From assembly GCA_039960995.1 (NCBI GenBank), contig JBDVKF010000020.1:9055-73054 (forward strand): a DNA stretch of 64,000 bases, given 5' to 3'. A program made the translations under genes and the position numbers. This document shows, piece by piece, positions 37,401 to 45,700 of the stretch (the first letter of the stretch is position 1; every line of letters starts with the position of its first letter). The stretch comes from JABSSA01 sp039960995. Lineage in GTDB: Bacteria; Pseudomonadota; Alphaproteobacteria; Rhodobacterales; Rhodobacteraceae. Below the pieces are notes generated by a model, which did not search any database, was not told where the DNA came from, and was given only the letters and a program-made list of their open reading frames with translations.

Positions 37401-39256
37401 CGCTAGAGGCCAAGCTGCTGCGTGAGGGCCACGATTTATTTGCTCCGCAAAACCATCAGGCAGATGTGCGACGCTCCAAACAACGCATTGGCGTGTTGCT
37501 GCATAATACCGACCCATCGCCCGAGACTTGGATATGGAAGGCGCTTTTGCGCAAACTTCCACAAGACAGCGTCGAGATCACATTGTTTCTGACCGAACAA
37601 AACGCTCTTCCGTCTTCGGGGTTTGAAGGCTGTGAGACTGTGGGCCTTGCAGGGCATTCGCTTTCTTCAACTGTCGCAACGCTTAGGCGGGCAAAAGTGG
37701 ACGTCATGTTATTGGGCGCAAACTTCTATGGGCATTGTTTCATGACAGAGGTCTGCGCACACAGGTTAGCGCCGCGCCAGATTGCGTTGTCGGCAGTGTT
37801 CCCAGCAACCACCGGATTATCGAGCGTCGATACATTTATTCTTGGCAAATCTGTTGCGCCAAAACGGGCAGACACCGACTATTGCGAGGACGTGCTGTGG
37901 GCGCCGGGGGCGGGACAGGCGTTTGACATTCCTCCTGCATCTGAAGGCAGCGATGCGGCGCGTGGCGTCACGCGGCGACGCATAGGAGTCGCACAGGATG
38001 ACGTGGTTCTCGTCAGCGGTGCGATGCAAGACAAGATTGGGGCCGACGTCCTACGCGTTTGGGCGCAGGCCTTAGCGGCGGAACCGAAAGCGGTGCTGGT
38101 GTTATATCCCTTTGCCGCAAGCTGGCAACAAGACTACGATGCGCCCGCATTCAACGCACGGATGACCGCCGCCTGTGACGCGCACGGGGTTGATCCACGC
38201 CGTGTTCGGATCTTGCCGCCAATTCCAAACCAAGAGGTTAAGCAGGTTTTGGCGGCGGCAGATATGTATTTGGACAGTTTTCCCTATTCCGGTGCAACAA
38301 CGACCGTGGAGGCGCTGCAATGCGGTTTGCCGGTCGTCGCACTGCAAGGTCAGACGCAACGTGGTCAGCAAGCGGCGGGCTGGCTGATTGAATTCGGGTT
38401 GAAGGACCTCGTTGCCAAATCCCACCGCGCCTATGTCAAGATCGTGGCGGATCTGGCTGGTGATGCCGAACGTCGCGCGCAGGTCGTTGCCCGTATCGCG
38501 ACAGTTCGTCAGAAAGCCATGAGGCAACATGACTTTGCCAAGTGGCTTGAGGCGTGCCTTTTGCCGAAAACCAAACAGCCCAAGGGCGGATTGGCCACGC
38601 CCCGCTATCTGTTCCACCATATGCCAAAAACAGGTGGCACGAGTTTGAAACGCGTTTTTGGCAATTGGTTTGATGTCGTTGAAGACTATCGCGCGCCTTG
38701 GGCTTATATCATGCCCCCGAAACTGAATATTGATAGCTTGGGCCCCGACAGCCTTTTGTGTGGCCATTTCGCCGGCGATCTAGCCCCTCTGGCCGAACGT
38801 TATCCCAATACTTCGGACCCGCATTGTTGGCGCAAAATCACGTTTCTGCGTGACCCACTTGAGCGCGCCATCTCTATTCATGCCTATGAAAAGAAACTTC
38901 GGCTGGAATATGACCAGACTTACGAACCGCAACCTCTAGGGCAATATCTGCGTACAAACGATGGTATCTTTCTGCAACATTTCGAATGTGACGAAAGCAA
39001 TTGGCGCGCGGCTGTTGAGGCTTATTGGTTCATTGGGACGCTGGAACGTTTGCCGGAATGTCTTAATTACCTTGCTGAAAAACTGGACAAACCGGCGCCG
39101 GGTATCCTTCCTCATGAAAACAGCACGGTGCGCGACGAAGAAATCACCGAAGACGATATCGCGATTTTCAGGGCCAATAACGCAGTTGAGTTTGAAATCT
39201 ATGACGCTGTGGCGGCCCGATTGGACGCATCATTGTTGCAACATTCGAGCGATTAG
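34448..39256 (+). CDS. Three-domain glycan enzyme: GT2 glycosyltransferase, SPINDLY-like glycosyltransferase, sulfotransferase
   Basis: A 1602-aa fusion. The GT2 domain (about 15-240) has VSVIVTNYNYGHYIEACL, NDGSTDGS and the DAD metal site in VVFVDADDKLHASAL. A long middle part (about 300-1000) lacks a recognised family but has jelly-roll-like stretches. Residues about 1010-1375 resemble the C-terminal catalytic part of O-GlcNAc transferase/SPINDLY (GT41), with YLDSFPYSGATTTVEALQCG. Residues about 1385-1600 are a sulfotransferase: 5'-phosphosulfate loop HHMPKTGGTSL and 3'-phosphate-binding FLRDPLERAIS. It probably builds and sulfates a surface glycan or glycosylates proteins. The end overlaps a convergent epimerase gene by 27 bases. 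Confidence 0.85.
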   Translation: MTSQSKLPADDDMYATPSVSVIVTNYNYGHYIEACLNSLRMQTSPPDEIIVVNDGSTDGSADILSLISDVVVIDQPNGGQAAAFNTGFAASTGEIVVFVDADDKLHASALQVIRRLWTNDISALSYGLSMIDGQGQAVGQYAMDLPDGDLLPRLLGHLTVPFMPTTGNAFRRAAIEWAFPLPTERWRISADALLIRAAILTAPIRHLRHVLGAYRVHGQNNYFRTGVSGPWKANRGLRDIARAGLDMITLVDQNDRFLRRADRNKLLIAAIRSQLKAEVLAFDPVAWAQFQRRALALCRGTRFYLSVALYLNAARYSRRLRQYAVDPRTCPRVFIAAVELIRGRAINLDLAARVEPRSPFDTRLPPKGQMPKDPMDWLTGPEWTRDHASSGADLCAQQSSFVLRRVWTGPAKLTLHMAPTTGPMVKVSLFHNGLPLGSGNLTSAREFHFTLPEAKSSPSDSELIEIRTEDIVQGRFGALSRMWRKAHRLQVRMIKLEPVIPTPAAAVLEISGSVPMSDLGDVVQKPDGTVLTGEQVIGSGESLSLAVPPLGPPFCLVMQLSRDQVPGHLNVTLKGQSICSADLVPGGSCLIEMPQYLTVFSPAVLEFGFRPESFLDDPVVILQDLGWLPKGAEGRYGLPALVPGGWAGPGTGRQLSDFLGTGWLHTSVGTATMLGNSAQLILSQAAVSAGAVLRLDIEPMDALSVQENLVVVVVVNGEERQAVHLAGPAIIDVDLDGVLAGPRHKVEVDLYAATRSNDEDHAGDHGGLKLNGIGLGPREEPATLPATTIDQVADMKVARLLADLRRALRQGASHADLAALRDDLVAAISELSVSAAVGTLTATDLATLASLSSKLPPQIGPTDILPVEEADWVRDLSLRMLNGPAFVTLRGVDLQDLPEMTSEFAAAVGAFLVADPNGGVGKADLRAYQDHLVDVMDQARAALATTPEGSPLGALTSGMVEAFHARQLLFSDLPLRPHVQAFGRALEAKLLREGHDLFAPQNHQADVRRSKQRIGVLLHNTDPSPETWIWKALLRKLPQDSVEITLFLTEQNALPSSGFEGCETVGLAGHSLSSTVATLRRAKVDVMLLGANFYGHCFMTEVCAHRLAPRQIALSAVFPATTGLSSVDTFILGKSVAPKRADTDYCEDVLWAPGAGQAFDIPPASEGSDAARGVTRRRIGVAQDDVVLVSGAMQDKIGADVLRVWAQALAAEPKAVLVLYPFAASWQQDYDAPAFNARMTAACDAHGVDPRRVRILPPIPNQEVKQVLAAADMYLDSFPYSGATTTVEALQCGLPVVALQGQTQRGQQAAGWLIEFGLKDLVAKSHRAYVKIVADLAGDAERRAQVVARIATVRQKAMRQHDFAKWLEACLLPKTKQPKGGLATPRYLFHHMPKTGGTSLKRVFGNWFDVVEDYRAPWAYIMPPKLNIDSLGPDSLLCGHFAGDLAPLAERYPNTSDPHCWRKITFLRDPLERAISIHAYEKKLRLEYDQTYEPQPLGQYLRTNDGIFLQHFECDESNWRAAVEAYWFIGTLERLPECLNYLAEKLDKPAPGILPHENSTVRDEEITEDDIAIFRANNAVEFEIYDAVAARLDASLLQHSSD

Positions 39257-40327
39257 TTCACGGGCGGAAAATCGAGGTGCCCAGCCGGGATAGTCGGACT
39301 GGAACGCGCGTGTATCTGATATCCACCACATGTGATCGCCGTAGCGAGATTGAGGGTTGTGGTGGCGGGGCACTTCGCGGCCCAAAATCTCTTGGGCGAG
39401 ATCAAGCGCTTCGGTCACGGAAACAGAACTGTTGCGACCGCCGCCCATATTGTAGACGCCTTTGGGTACTCCACCTTGCACGACACGTGCAAAGGCCTCT
39501 GCAAGATCATCGGCATGCAAATTGTCACGGACCTGTTTACCGCCATTTCCAATGATCTCATAGCTGTCTCCGGCCACAACGGATTTGCACAAATAGGACA
39601 AGAAACCGTGCGCCTTTGCCCCGCTGTGATCTTCGCCGGTCAAGCATCCCGCGCGAAAGACTGCGGTCTGCAGATCAAACCGATCGGCATATTCCTGTAC
39701 CATCAGATCGGCGGCTACTTTTGAAACACCAAAAAGACTATGCTGAGTCTGATCGATGGACATGGTTTCATCAATACCGTGCTTGAAAAACGGGTGATCT
39801 GTTGGCGGCTCTAATCGGGTATTGTGCGCGATCAAAGGCAACAGGTTCGGGCGGGCACCGTAGACCTTGTTGGTGCTGGTAAATAAAAACGAGGCGTTGG
39901 GTGCATGTGCGCGGCAGGCTTCCAGCAAGTTCAGAGTTGCGGTTGCATTGATGCCAAAATCGGTCTTGGGATCCGTGGCTGCCCAATCATGCGAAGGTTG
40001 TGCTGCGGTATGTACGACGACCCCCAACGCATTTCCAAACCGCCCAAACAGTGCATCGATGGCATTTTCATCGCGAATGTCGAGCTCGTAGTGCACATAG
40101 CCCGGGCAGGTGGCCTCAAGCATTGGGCGCTTTTCTGCATTACTTGCCGCGGCGCCAAACAGCTTTGAACGCTGATCGTTGTCGACACCAATAACTTCAA
40201 AACCAAGTTCAGTAAATTTGCGCACCGCGGCAGTGCCGACAAGACCTAGTGAACCGGTGACAAGTGCCAAGCTTTTTTCGGTCAAGAGGCCTGTCTCCGT
40301 TTCGGGAACCGGTTTGCGGGACGTCAT
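39230..40327 (-). CDS. NAD-dependent epimerase/dehydratase (CDP-tyvelose epimerase-like)
   Basis: A 365-aa short-chain dehydrogenase/reductase of the extended type. An N-terminal Rossmann motif reads LVTGSLGLVGTAAV (about 22-35). STNKVYG and HSLFGVSKVAADLMVQEY then match the CDP-tyvelose 2-epimerase-like subfamily. The usual YxxxK pair reads FxxxK here (Phe in place of Tyr), which I recall as common in this subfamily. It converts a nucleotide-activated sugar, donor unknown. Convergent with the 1602-aa transferase gene (27-base overlap) and divergent from the caspase operon. Confidence 0.82.
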   Translation of the reverse strand: MTSRKPVPETETGLLTEKSLALVTGSLGLVGTAAVRKFTELGFEVIGVDNDQRSKLFGAAASNAEKRPMLEATCPGYVHYELDIRDENAIDALFGRFGNALGVVVHTAAQPSHDWAATDPKTDFGINATATLNLLEACRAHAPNASFLFTSTNKVYGARPNLLPLIAHNTRLEPPTDHPFFKHGIDETMSIDQTQHSLFGVSKVAADLMVQEYADRFDLQTAVFRAGCLTGEDHSGAKAHGFLSYLCKSVVAGDSYEIIGNGGKQVRDNLHADDLAEAFARVVQGGVPKGVYNMGGGRNSSVSVTEALDLAQEILGREVPRHHNPQSRYGDHMWWISDTRAFQSDYPGWAPRFSARELIARMLQQ

Positions 40328-40420
40328 TCAACCCCTTAACAAAACGTATCGAGATCGCCTATACTGAACAAGTTGATTATTGCTTTTTGGATAATTGGAT
40401 TTTTGTGATACGGTCTTTGA

Positions 40421-42208
40421 ATGACACAATTGAGAATTTTTATATCATCTATTGTGATGGTTTTGGTGTTCGCCGTTGGGGCTATCGCGCAAGTGTCAGG
40501 CCAGACAGACAACAAACGCGTGGCCTTTGTTGTCGGCAACTCCGCTTATCAAGGTACTCTTCCGGAACTGAAAAATCCTGTCAATGATGCTCAGGATATG
40601 GCGGTAAAGCTGGAGGAGTTGGGCTTTGAGGTGATTGTTGCCACCGATCTAAGCCTGCGCGCTTTTCGCTCGTCCCTCCTTGAATTTGCTACGGCCATGG
40701 AAGGAGCAAACACATCATTGTTCTTTTATGCAGGCCATGGTGTTCAGGTAAATGACGAAAACCATTTGATCCCGATTGATGCGCAAATTTCGCGCGTGCG
40801 CAGCTTGGCTGACGAAACGATCACTGTGAATAGGATCGTGGGATTGATGAACCAGTTCACGGATACCTCGATTGTGCTTCTTGACGCGTGTCGGGACAAT
40901 CCGCTGACCAGCGATATTCCGATTGGTGAACAGCAGGATGGCTTTGGACGCGGTCTCGCACGTGTCAGAGCGGATGGGGGCTCTTATATCGCATTTGCGA
41001 CAGCACCAGGCAACGTTGCCTACGATGGGGAAGGGCGCAACAGCCCGTTCACAACCGCCTTGCTGCAGCATATTTCCGCGCCAAACTTAGATATTCGTCT
41101 GATGATGGCCGATGTGCGCCGTGATGTGTTTGAAGCGACTCAACAGCGGCAACTACCTTGGGAAAATAACTCGTTGATTGGCCGGTTCTTCTTTGATGAG
41201 AACAGTACGTTGCAAAGGCTCGACAGCGCCAATCGTAACGAAGTAGAGGCTTGGCAAGCGATAGCGAACTCAAACCGGCGCGAAGATTACACCGCATTTA
41301 TGCGCGACTTTCCGGACGGCAATTTCGCATCGGTCGCCGAATTGAAGGTAGCTGCACTTGGGCAGGCTGAAGAACGGGCCAGCGAGGCGCAATCAGGTTT
41401 CGTTCTCGCACGGGCGACCAACACAGAAGATAGGTGGGAAGATTTCCTGGAAAAACACCCTCAGGGTTTGCTGTCTGACATTGCGCGTGAGGAATTGAGG
41501 GAGTTACGCGACCAGATTGAACGTGATCGTATGTCGCTTGAAGAAATGCACTGGCGCTCGATTGCGCAGTCGCGCGCGCCATCCGACTTCAGGACGTATC
41601 TTTCAATTTATAGCAACGGTCCGTTTTCCGATCTAGCACGCGATCGTTTAGAGGCGGCGGAGCGTGCAGAAGAGATTGTGGCGACATTTACCGGAGGGGA
41701 TGCTCCCGAGAATGTCAGCGACGTGCGTCTCGAACAAGAAATCAAAGCCAAAATTGACCAGATTCCAGTTCAGTTCATTCAATATGGGCTGAATGCCCTC
41801 GGTCATCAGGTCACCGATATCTCGGGGGTTCTAGACCCGCCAACCCGGCGTGCGGTTCGCAATTACCAGGCAACAATTGAAGCCACCCAGACGGGGCGGC
41901 TTACACCCACGCAAACAGTTGATCTGTTGCTTTCGGCGGCGGCTTTGGGCGACAGTTATGCGTTGACGGCTACAGGGATCATGCTGACCTCAGGACAGGG
42001 CCTTCGAAAAAACGAAGAGATGGCGCGCCAATGGCTAGACCGGGCGGCTGATCTGGGCAATGGCCTTGCTATGGCTAATCTGGGAATTCTGTATCGCGAC
42101 GGTCTTGGCGGCGATCGAAATCTGGCAAAAGCCCGCAGCCTGCTGACAGTCGCTGTGACGCTGGGTGTTCAAGACGCTGAACCCGTGCTGCGCAGTCTTG
42201 GCAAATGA
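40421..42208 (+). CDS. Exported caspase-like peptidase with peptidoglycan-binding-like and Sel1 repeats
   Basis: A 595-aa caspase-family (peptidase C14) protein. A signal peptide (about 5-25) is followed by the p20-like domain (about 30-255), with catalytic His106 in YAGHGVQ and Cys157 in LLDACRDNP. Residues about 275-430 contain three half-TPR-like repeats (FMRDFPDGNFASVAE, FLEKHPQGLLSDIAR, YLSIYSNGPFSDLAR). A peptidoglycan-binding-like segment (about 440-500) and two Sel1 repeats (about 510-580) end it. It should act outside the cytoplasm. The stop overlaps the first SUMF1 gene as ATGA, so the three genes form one operon. Confidence 0.88.
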   Translation: MTQLRIFISSIVMVLVFAVGAIAQVSGQTDNKRVAFVVGNSAYQGTLPELKNPVNDAQDMAVKLEELGFEVIVATDLSLRAFRSSLLEFATAMEGANTSLFFYAGHGVQVNDENHLIPIDAQISRVRSLADETITVNRIVGLMNQFTDTSIVLLDACRDNPLTSDIPIGEQQDGFGRGLARVRADGGSYIAFATAPGNVAYDGEGRNSPFTTALLQHISAPNLDIRLMMADVRRDVFEATQQRQLPWENNSLIGRFFFDENSTLQRLDSANRNEVEAWQAIANSNRREDYTAFMRDFPDGNFASVAELKVAALGQAEERASEAQSGFVLARATNTEDRWEDFLEKHPQGLLSDIAREELRELRDQIERDRMSLEEMHWRSIAQSRAPSDFRTYLSIYSNGPFSDLARDRLEAAERAEEIVATFTGGDAPENVSDVRLEQEIKAKIDQIPVQFIQYGLNALGHQVTDISGVLDPPTRRAVRNYQATIEATQTGRLTPTQTVDLLLSAAALGDSYALTATGIMLTSGQGLRKNEEMARQWLDRAADLGNGLAMANLGILYRDGLGGDRNLAKARSLLTVAVTLGVQDAEPVLRSLGK

Positions 42209-42906
42209 AGGCATCACTTCTGGCAATTCTGATGGCGTTTTTGGCCAATTTTGCACAGGCTCAGTTGCTGCTGCCTAAGCCTGAGTTGCGGGTTGAGAAA
42301 GACTGTGAAAACTGCCCGGAAATGGTGATTTTGCCAAACGGATTATACATGAGCCGAGCGCCTATAATGGTGTCAGAATTTCGCGCTTTTGTTGAGGAGA
42401 CTGGATACCGAAACACGGGGTGGGGCTGCAAATGGAATTTCAGCGGTTTTGAGCAGGGTCCGCGCCACCCAGTTACCTGTGTTACATTCGATGGGGCGGA
42501 GCTCTATGCCCGTTGGCTTAGCGACAAAACCGGCCAAACGTACCGCATTCCTACCGGCGAAGAACTTACATATGCCGTGACCGCTGCAACGACCACGAAT
42601 TACTGGTGGGGCCAACAAATCGGACGCGACCGGGCGACTTGCCTTGGTTGTGGGCGCGCGCTGGATGCAGAGGGGACCACACCGGTGGACACCTTTGAGG
42701 CTAATCCGTTCAATCTGCTTGATGCACTGGGTAATGTCTGGATATGGACGACAGATTGTAACAACGCCGATTGCACAGAGCGTTTCTTGCTGAGTGGTGG
42801 CTGGTCAAGTCCGCCTTCCGATTTGCGCATGAGCAAGAGGGTTTTTAACGGTGTGACCGTTCCGTTCAATACTTATGGCATCCGAGTGGTGCGGGAGTTC
42901 GAATGA
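42205..42906 (+). CDS. Exported SUMF1 (formylglycine-generating enzyme-like) protein 1
   Basis: A 233-aa SUMF1/FGE-fold protein with a signal peptide (about 1-20). It has the family opening CENCPEMVILPNGLYM, then FEQGPRHPVTCVTFDGA and the C-terminal block GNVWIWTTD...LLSGGWSS with GIRVVRE. The FGE fold often serves as a binding or adaptor module in bacteria rather than as a sulfatase activator. Cysteine pairs (CENC, CLGC) suggest disulphides. It overlaps the caspase gene by four bases and the next SUMF1 gene by four. Confidence 0.87.
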   Translation: MKASLLAILMAFLANFAQAQLLLPKPELRVEKDCENCPEMVILPNGLYMSRAPIMVSEFRAFVEETGYRNTGWGCKWNFSGFEQGPRHPVTCVTFDGAELYARWLSDKTGQTYRIPTGEELTYAVTAATTTNYWWGQQIGRDRATCLGCGRALDAEGTTPVDTFEANPFNLLDALGNVWIWTTDCNNADCTERFLLSGGWSSPPSDLRMSKRVFNGVTVPFNTYGIRVVREFE

Positions 42907-43712
42907 TATATTTTGGATCATGGACCAGTTCAGTCTTGTCTGTTCTTGCAGCTATAACTGCCCTTTTCATGGGCTCTCCTAGCTTGGCGCAGGTCGCGCC
43001 CGGAACGGTTTTTTCGGACTGCGAGGATTGTCCCGAATTAACGATGCTGGACAACGGCACGGCCATCGGGACCACTCTTGTTACGCGGGCGCAATTTGGC
43101 GCTTTCGCCGAGGAAGTAGGAATACCGGGCGCAGAAAGCTGCTACATCCGTATCAACAAGCGTTGGGATAACGCCAAAGGTAAAGGCTGGATGGACCCCG
43201 GTTTTGAGCAGGGCGACGATCATCCTGCGGTTTGTATGAATTGGCTGGAGGCCACTGCCTTTGCCGACTGGCTCAGTGAGAAGACTGGGCAGTTTTATCG
43301 CCTGCCAACGTATGAAGAATCTGTGGCCGTAACGGCCGCAGGGGCAACGACAGCTTTTTGGTGGGGCGAAGATTTTTCTGAAATTTGTGAGCGTGCCAAT
43401 GCGGCCGACGTTAGTTTCAAAGCGGCATTTCCCGAAGATGAACGCAAGATCCTGACCTGCAATGACGGTTATGCGTACACTTCGCCCGTAACCGCATTTC
43501 CTCCGAATTCTCTCGGGATTTACGACGCCGTGGGCAATGTCTGGCAGTGGACCAATACATGTCTGAATGGCGACTGTTCGAATGCGCTTTTTCGCGGTGC
43601 TTCATGGGTGGTGCCAGCCAAAAACCACTTTCGCAACGATGGTCAGTGGTCGGATCGTATCATTCTGCGAAATTCAGCTGTTGGGTTTCGAGTCTTGCGC
43701 GACCCACAATGA
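42903..43712 (+). CDS. Exported SUMF1 (formylglycine-generating enzyme-like) protein 2
   Basis: A 269-aa second SUMF1 protein with a signal peptide (about 8-30, cleavage near SLAQ). Signatures are CEDCPELTMLDNG, DHPAVCMNWLEATAFADWL, and GNVWQWTNTC...FRGASW with GFRVLRD. It is a diverged tandem copy of the upstream gene (DCE.CPE and GNVW.WT in common) and is coupled to it by ATGA. A sugar-nucleotide decarboxylase gene starts 22 bases after its stop, so the operon may continue. Confidence 0.87.
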   Translation: MIYFGSWTSSVLSVLAAITALFMGSPSLAQVAPGTVFSDCEDCPELTMLDNGTAIGTTLVTRAQFGAFAEEVGIPGAESCYIRINKRWDNAKGKGWMDPGFEQGDDHPAVCMNWLEATAFADWLSEKTGQFYRLPTYEESVAVTAAGATTAFWWGEDFSEICERANAADVSFKAAFPEDERKILTCNDGYAYTSPVTAFPPNSLGIYDAVGNVWQWTNTCLNGDCSNALFRGASWVVPAKNHFRNDGQWSDRIILRNSAVGFRVLRDPQ

Positions 43713-43734
43713 CGCTTCGGCTGCTGGAGCGTCG

Positions 43735-44691
43735 ATGCGACGCCTGAAAAATAGCACTAAAAAGGTTTTGGTCACGGGTGGGGCTGGATTCATCGGAGTG
43801 CATCTGGTGGATAGGCTCTTGGCACTTGGCCATGACGTACTTTGCGTGGACAACCTTTACACAGGTTCAAAGCGCAACATTGCCCATTTACACGCCAACC
43901 CAAATTTTGAATTCATGCGCCATGATGTGACGCAACCTCTTTATGTGGAAGTTGACGAAATCTACAATCTCGCGTGTCCAGCGTCGCCGGTACATTACCA
44001 GAATGATCCGGTGCAGACGGTCAAAACCTGTGTCCTTGGCGCGATCAATATGTTGGGTCTGGCAAAGCGTCTGGATTGTCGGATTTTTCAGGCCTCAACC
44101 TCAGAAGTCTACGGTGATCCCCAGATGCCTGTGCAGCCAGAGACATACTGGGGCCACGTCAATCCAATCGGGCAACGTTCGTGCTATGATGAAGGCAAGC
44201 GCTGTGCAGAGACATTGTTCTTCGACTACCACCGGCAACATCAGCTCGACATCAAAGTCGCACGGATATTCAACACGTATGGGCCAAAGATGCATCAAGC
44301 AGATGGTCGTGTGGTTTCAAACTTCATCGTGCGCGCACTGGAGGGGGCTCCTCTTTCGATCTACGGCGATGGCAGCTACTCCCGGTCGTTCTGTTATGTT
44401 GATGACCTTCTGGACGGAATCTTGGCTCTTATGGGAACCGACGCCGAAATCACTGGTCCGGTCAATTTGGGCAACGACCAAGAAGTAACGATGCTGGAAC
44501 TGGCGCAGCTTGTGCTGCGTTTGACGGGGTCTAAGTCATCGATCGAATTTGCAGACTCGGTCCCAGATGATCCCAAGCAGCGCCGCCCCGACCTGATGCT
44601 AGCATGCGAAATGCTAGACTGGTCTGCATCAATTGAGCTGGAAGACGGTATTTCCCGCACCATCGATGATTTCCGCCACAGGCTGGGCTGA
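43735..44691 (+). CDS. NAD-dependent UDP-glucuronate decarboxylase-like enzyme
   Basis: A 318-aa extended short-chain dehydrogenase. The Rossmann loop VLVTGGAGFIGVHL is near residues 10-23, the STSEVYGDP block follows, and the catalytic Tyr and Lys lie in CYDEGKR. Family block: ARIFNTYGPKMHQADGRVVSNF. These match UXS enzymes that turn UDP-glucuronate into UDP-xylose. The ATG at 43735 is chosen because earlier in-frame codons lie inside the SUMF1 gene; it sits 22 bases after that stop. It suggests a xylose-type sugar donor for the transferase fusion at 34448. Confidence 0.87.
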   Translation: MRRLKNSTKKVLVTGGAGFIGVHLVDRLLALGHDVLCVDNLYTGSKRNIAHLHANPNFEFMRHDVTQPLYVEVDEIYNLACPASPVHYQNDPVQTVKTCVLGAINMLGLAKRLDCRIFQASTSEVYGDPQMPVQPETYWGHVNPIGQRSCYDEGKRCAETLFFDYHRQHQLDIKVARIFNTYGPKMHQADGRVVSNFIVRALEGAPLSIYGDGSYSRSFCYVDDLLDGILALMGTDAEITGPVNLGNDQEVTMLELAQLVLRLTGSKSSIEFADSVPDDPKQRRPDLMLACEMLDWSASIELEDGISRTIDDFRHRLG

Positions 44692-45123
44692 CAAAAACTT
44701 GATATAACCTGGCTCATTCAATCGATTTCGAACATCCAGCGAGCTGACGGGAGCGCGATCAATCAGATCAATCGTTCTTTCGTCACGCTATACCTGTGGG
44801 CAGCCAATTGACTTGGCATCGACATGGTGCAAGTCCGTCTGACATCTACCAGCACCCATTGGATGCGCGACATCAGAGGTGGACTTGTCGGTCAAACTTA
44901 TTGCAAACGGACATCGTAATATGAGGCTGAACGCAATAGTTGGCGGCCGGCTCTCCACGCATTGGGGTAGGGTGGTTGTCCTGGGTCGATCATCCGCTTT
45001 TGTGAAGACTTAAGCCGGTGTTTGTTAACCTAGATTTCTGCTGGGTATGTTGTTGAGCGGATCAAAGGGATTGCCAAACAGACCTGATTAGACCTTACTG
45101 TGATTGATCAAGGAGACACAAAG
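44692..45123. other. Gene-free stretch before PAAR gene
   Basis: No open frame of note lies in these 432 bases. It contains an imperfect inverted repeat (44830-44887), described separately, and a ribosome-binding site for the PAAR gene (AAGGAG at 45111-45116). It may hold decayed DNA or a structured RNA. Confidence 0.4.
44830..44887. repeat. Imperfect long inverted repeat
   Basis: Nested arms pair as CAAGTCC (44830) with GGACTTG (44881), TCTGA (44838) with TCAGA (44873), and CATC (44843) with GATG (44862), separated by small bulges. Function unknown; it could be an element end or a structured transcript. Confidence 0.35.
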
Positions 45124-45417
45124 ATGCCTTTTCCAGCGGCCCGTTTAACGGATATGGTGACTTGCCCTATGGTGACAGGCGTGGTTCCGCATGTCGGCGG
45201 CCCGATTTCGGGTCCGGGTCAACCAAACGTTCTGATTGGCAATCTTCCTGCTGCACGAATAGGTGACATGAACGTTTGTGTCGGTCCTCCGGGTGTGATC
45301 GCCGTCGGCGCACCGACCGTCTTGGTGGGTGGCAGTCCCCTCGCGCGTTTAACCAGTACGGCTGGGCATGGCGGTTTAATTGTCGGTCCTGGGTGTCCGA
45401 CAGTTCTTGTTCCGTAG
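45124..45417 (+). CDS. PAAR-domain spike tip protein
   Basis: A 97-aa PAAR protein. It has the repeated short-loop beta pattern: RLTDMVTCP, GPISGPGQPNVLIGNLPAARIGDMNVCVGPPG, and HGGLIVGPGCPTVLV, with His/Cys metal-binding residues. It sharpens the VgrG tip and can carry effectors. The ATG at 45124 follows AAGGAG at 45111; an upstream GTG at 45100 is less likely. It lies about 33 kb from vgrG but next to a large effector-like gene, a typical orphan cargo island. Confidence 0.88.
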   Translation: MPFPAARLTDMVTCPMVTGVVPHVGGPISGPGQPNVLIGNLPAARIGDMNVCVGPPGVIAVGAPTVLVGGSPLARLTSTAGHGGLIVGPGCPTVLVP

Positions 45418-45529
45418 CGGGGCAGGCGATTGTGCAGCGATTGCCGAAAGGGGGCGTGCGATGTCTTGCACCTTTGATCCATCTCGGAACACGATGAAAT
45501 AGGAAAGAGCAGCCGCAATTATCTCAAAA

Positions 45530-45697
45530 TTGGATGAGAACTTTGCAGTTTGTGCTCAAGATCCGCTTTTTAAACAGTTTCCCTTTGAGGGAGACTGCAA
45601 TGAATTGAATGACCAATTGTTTGAATTTGATCCGGAAGGATTTGAAGTCGCTCAACTGGATAGACTGTTGGACTTATGGCTGCCCATTCGAGCCTGA
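45530..45697 (+). CDS. Possible small acidic protein, unknown
   Basis: A frame from TTG 45530 to TGA 45695 codes for 55 residues, acidic and rich in Phe, Asp and Leu (DENFAVCAQDPLF, EGDCNELNDQLFEFD). There is no ATG start and no clear ribosome-binding site, so this may be the tail of a lost gene. It lies just before the convergent candidate immunity gene. Low confidence. Confidence 0.25.
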   Translation: MDENFAVCAQDPLFKQFPFEGDCNELNDQLFEFDPEGFEVAQLDRLLDLWLPIRA

Positions 45698-45700
45698 AAC

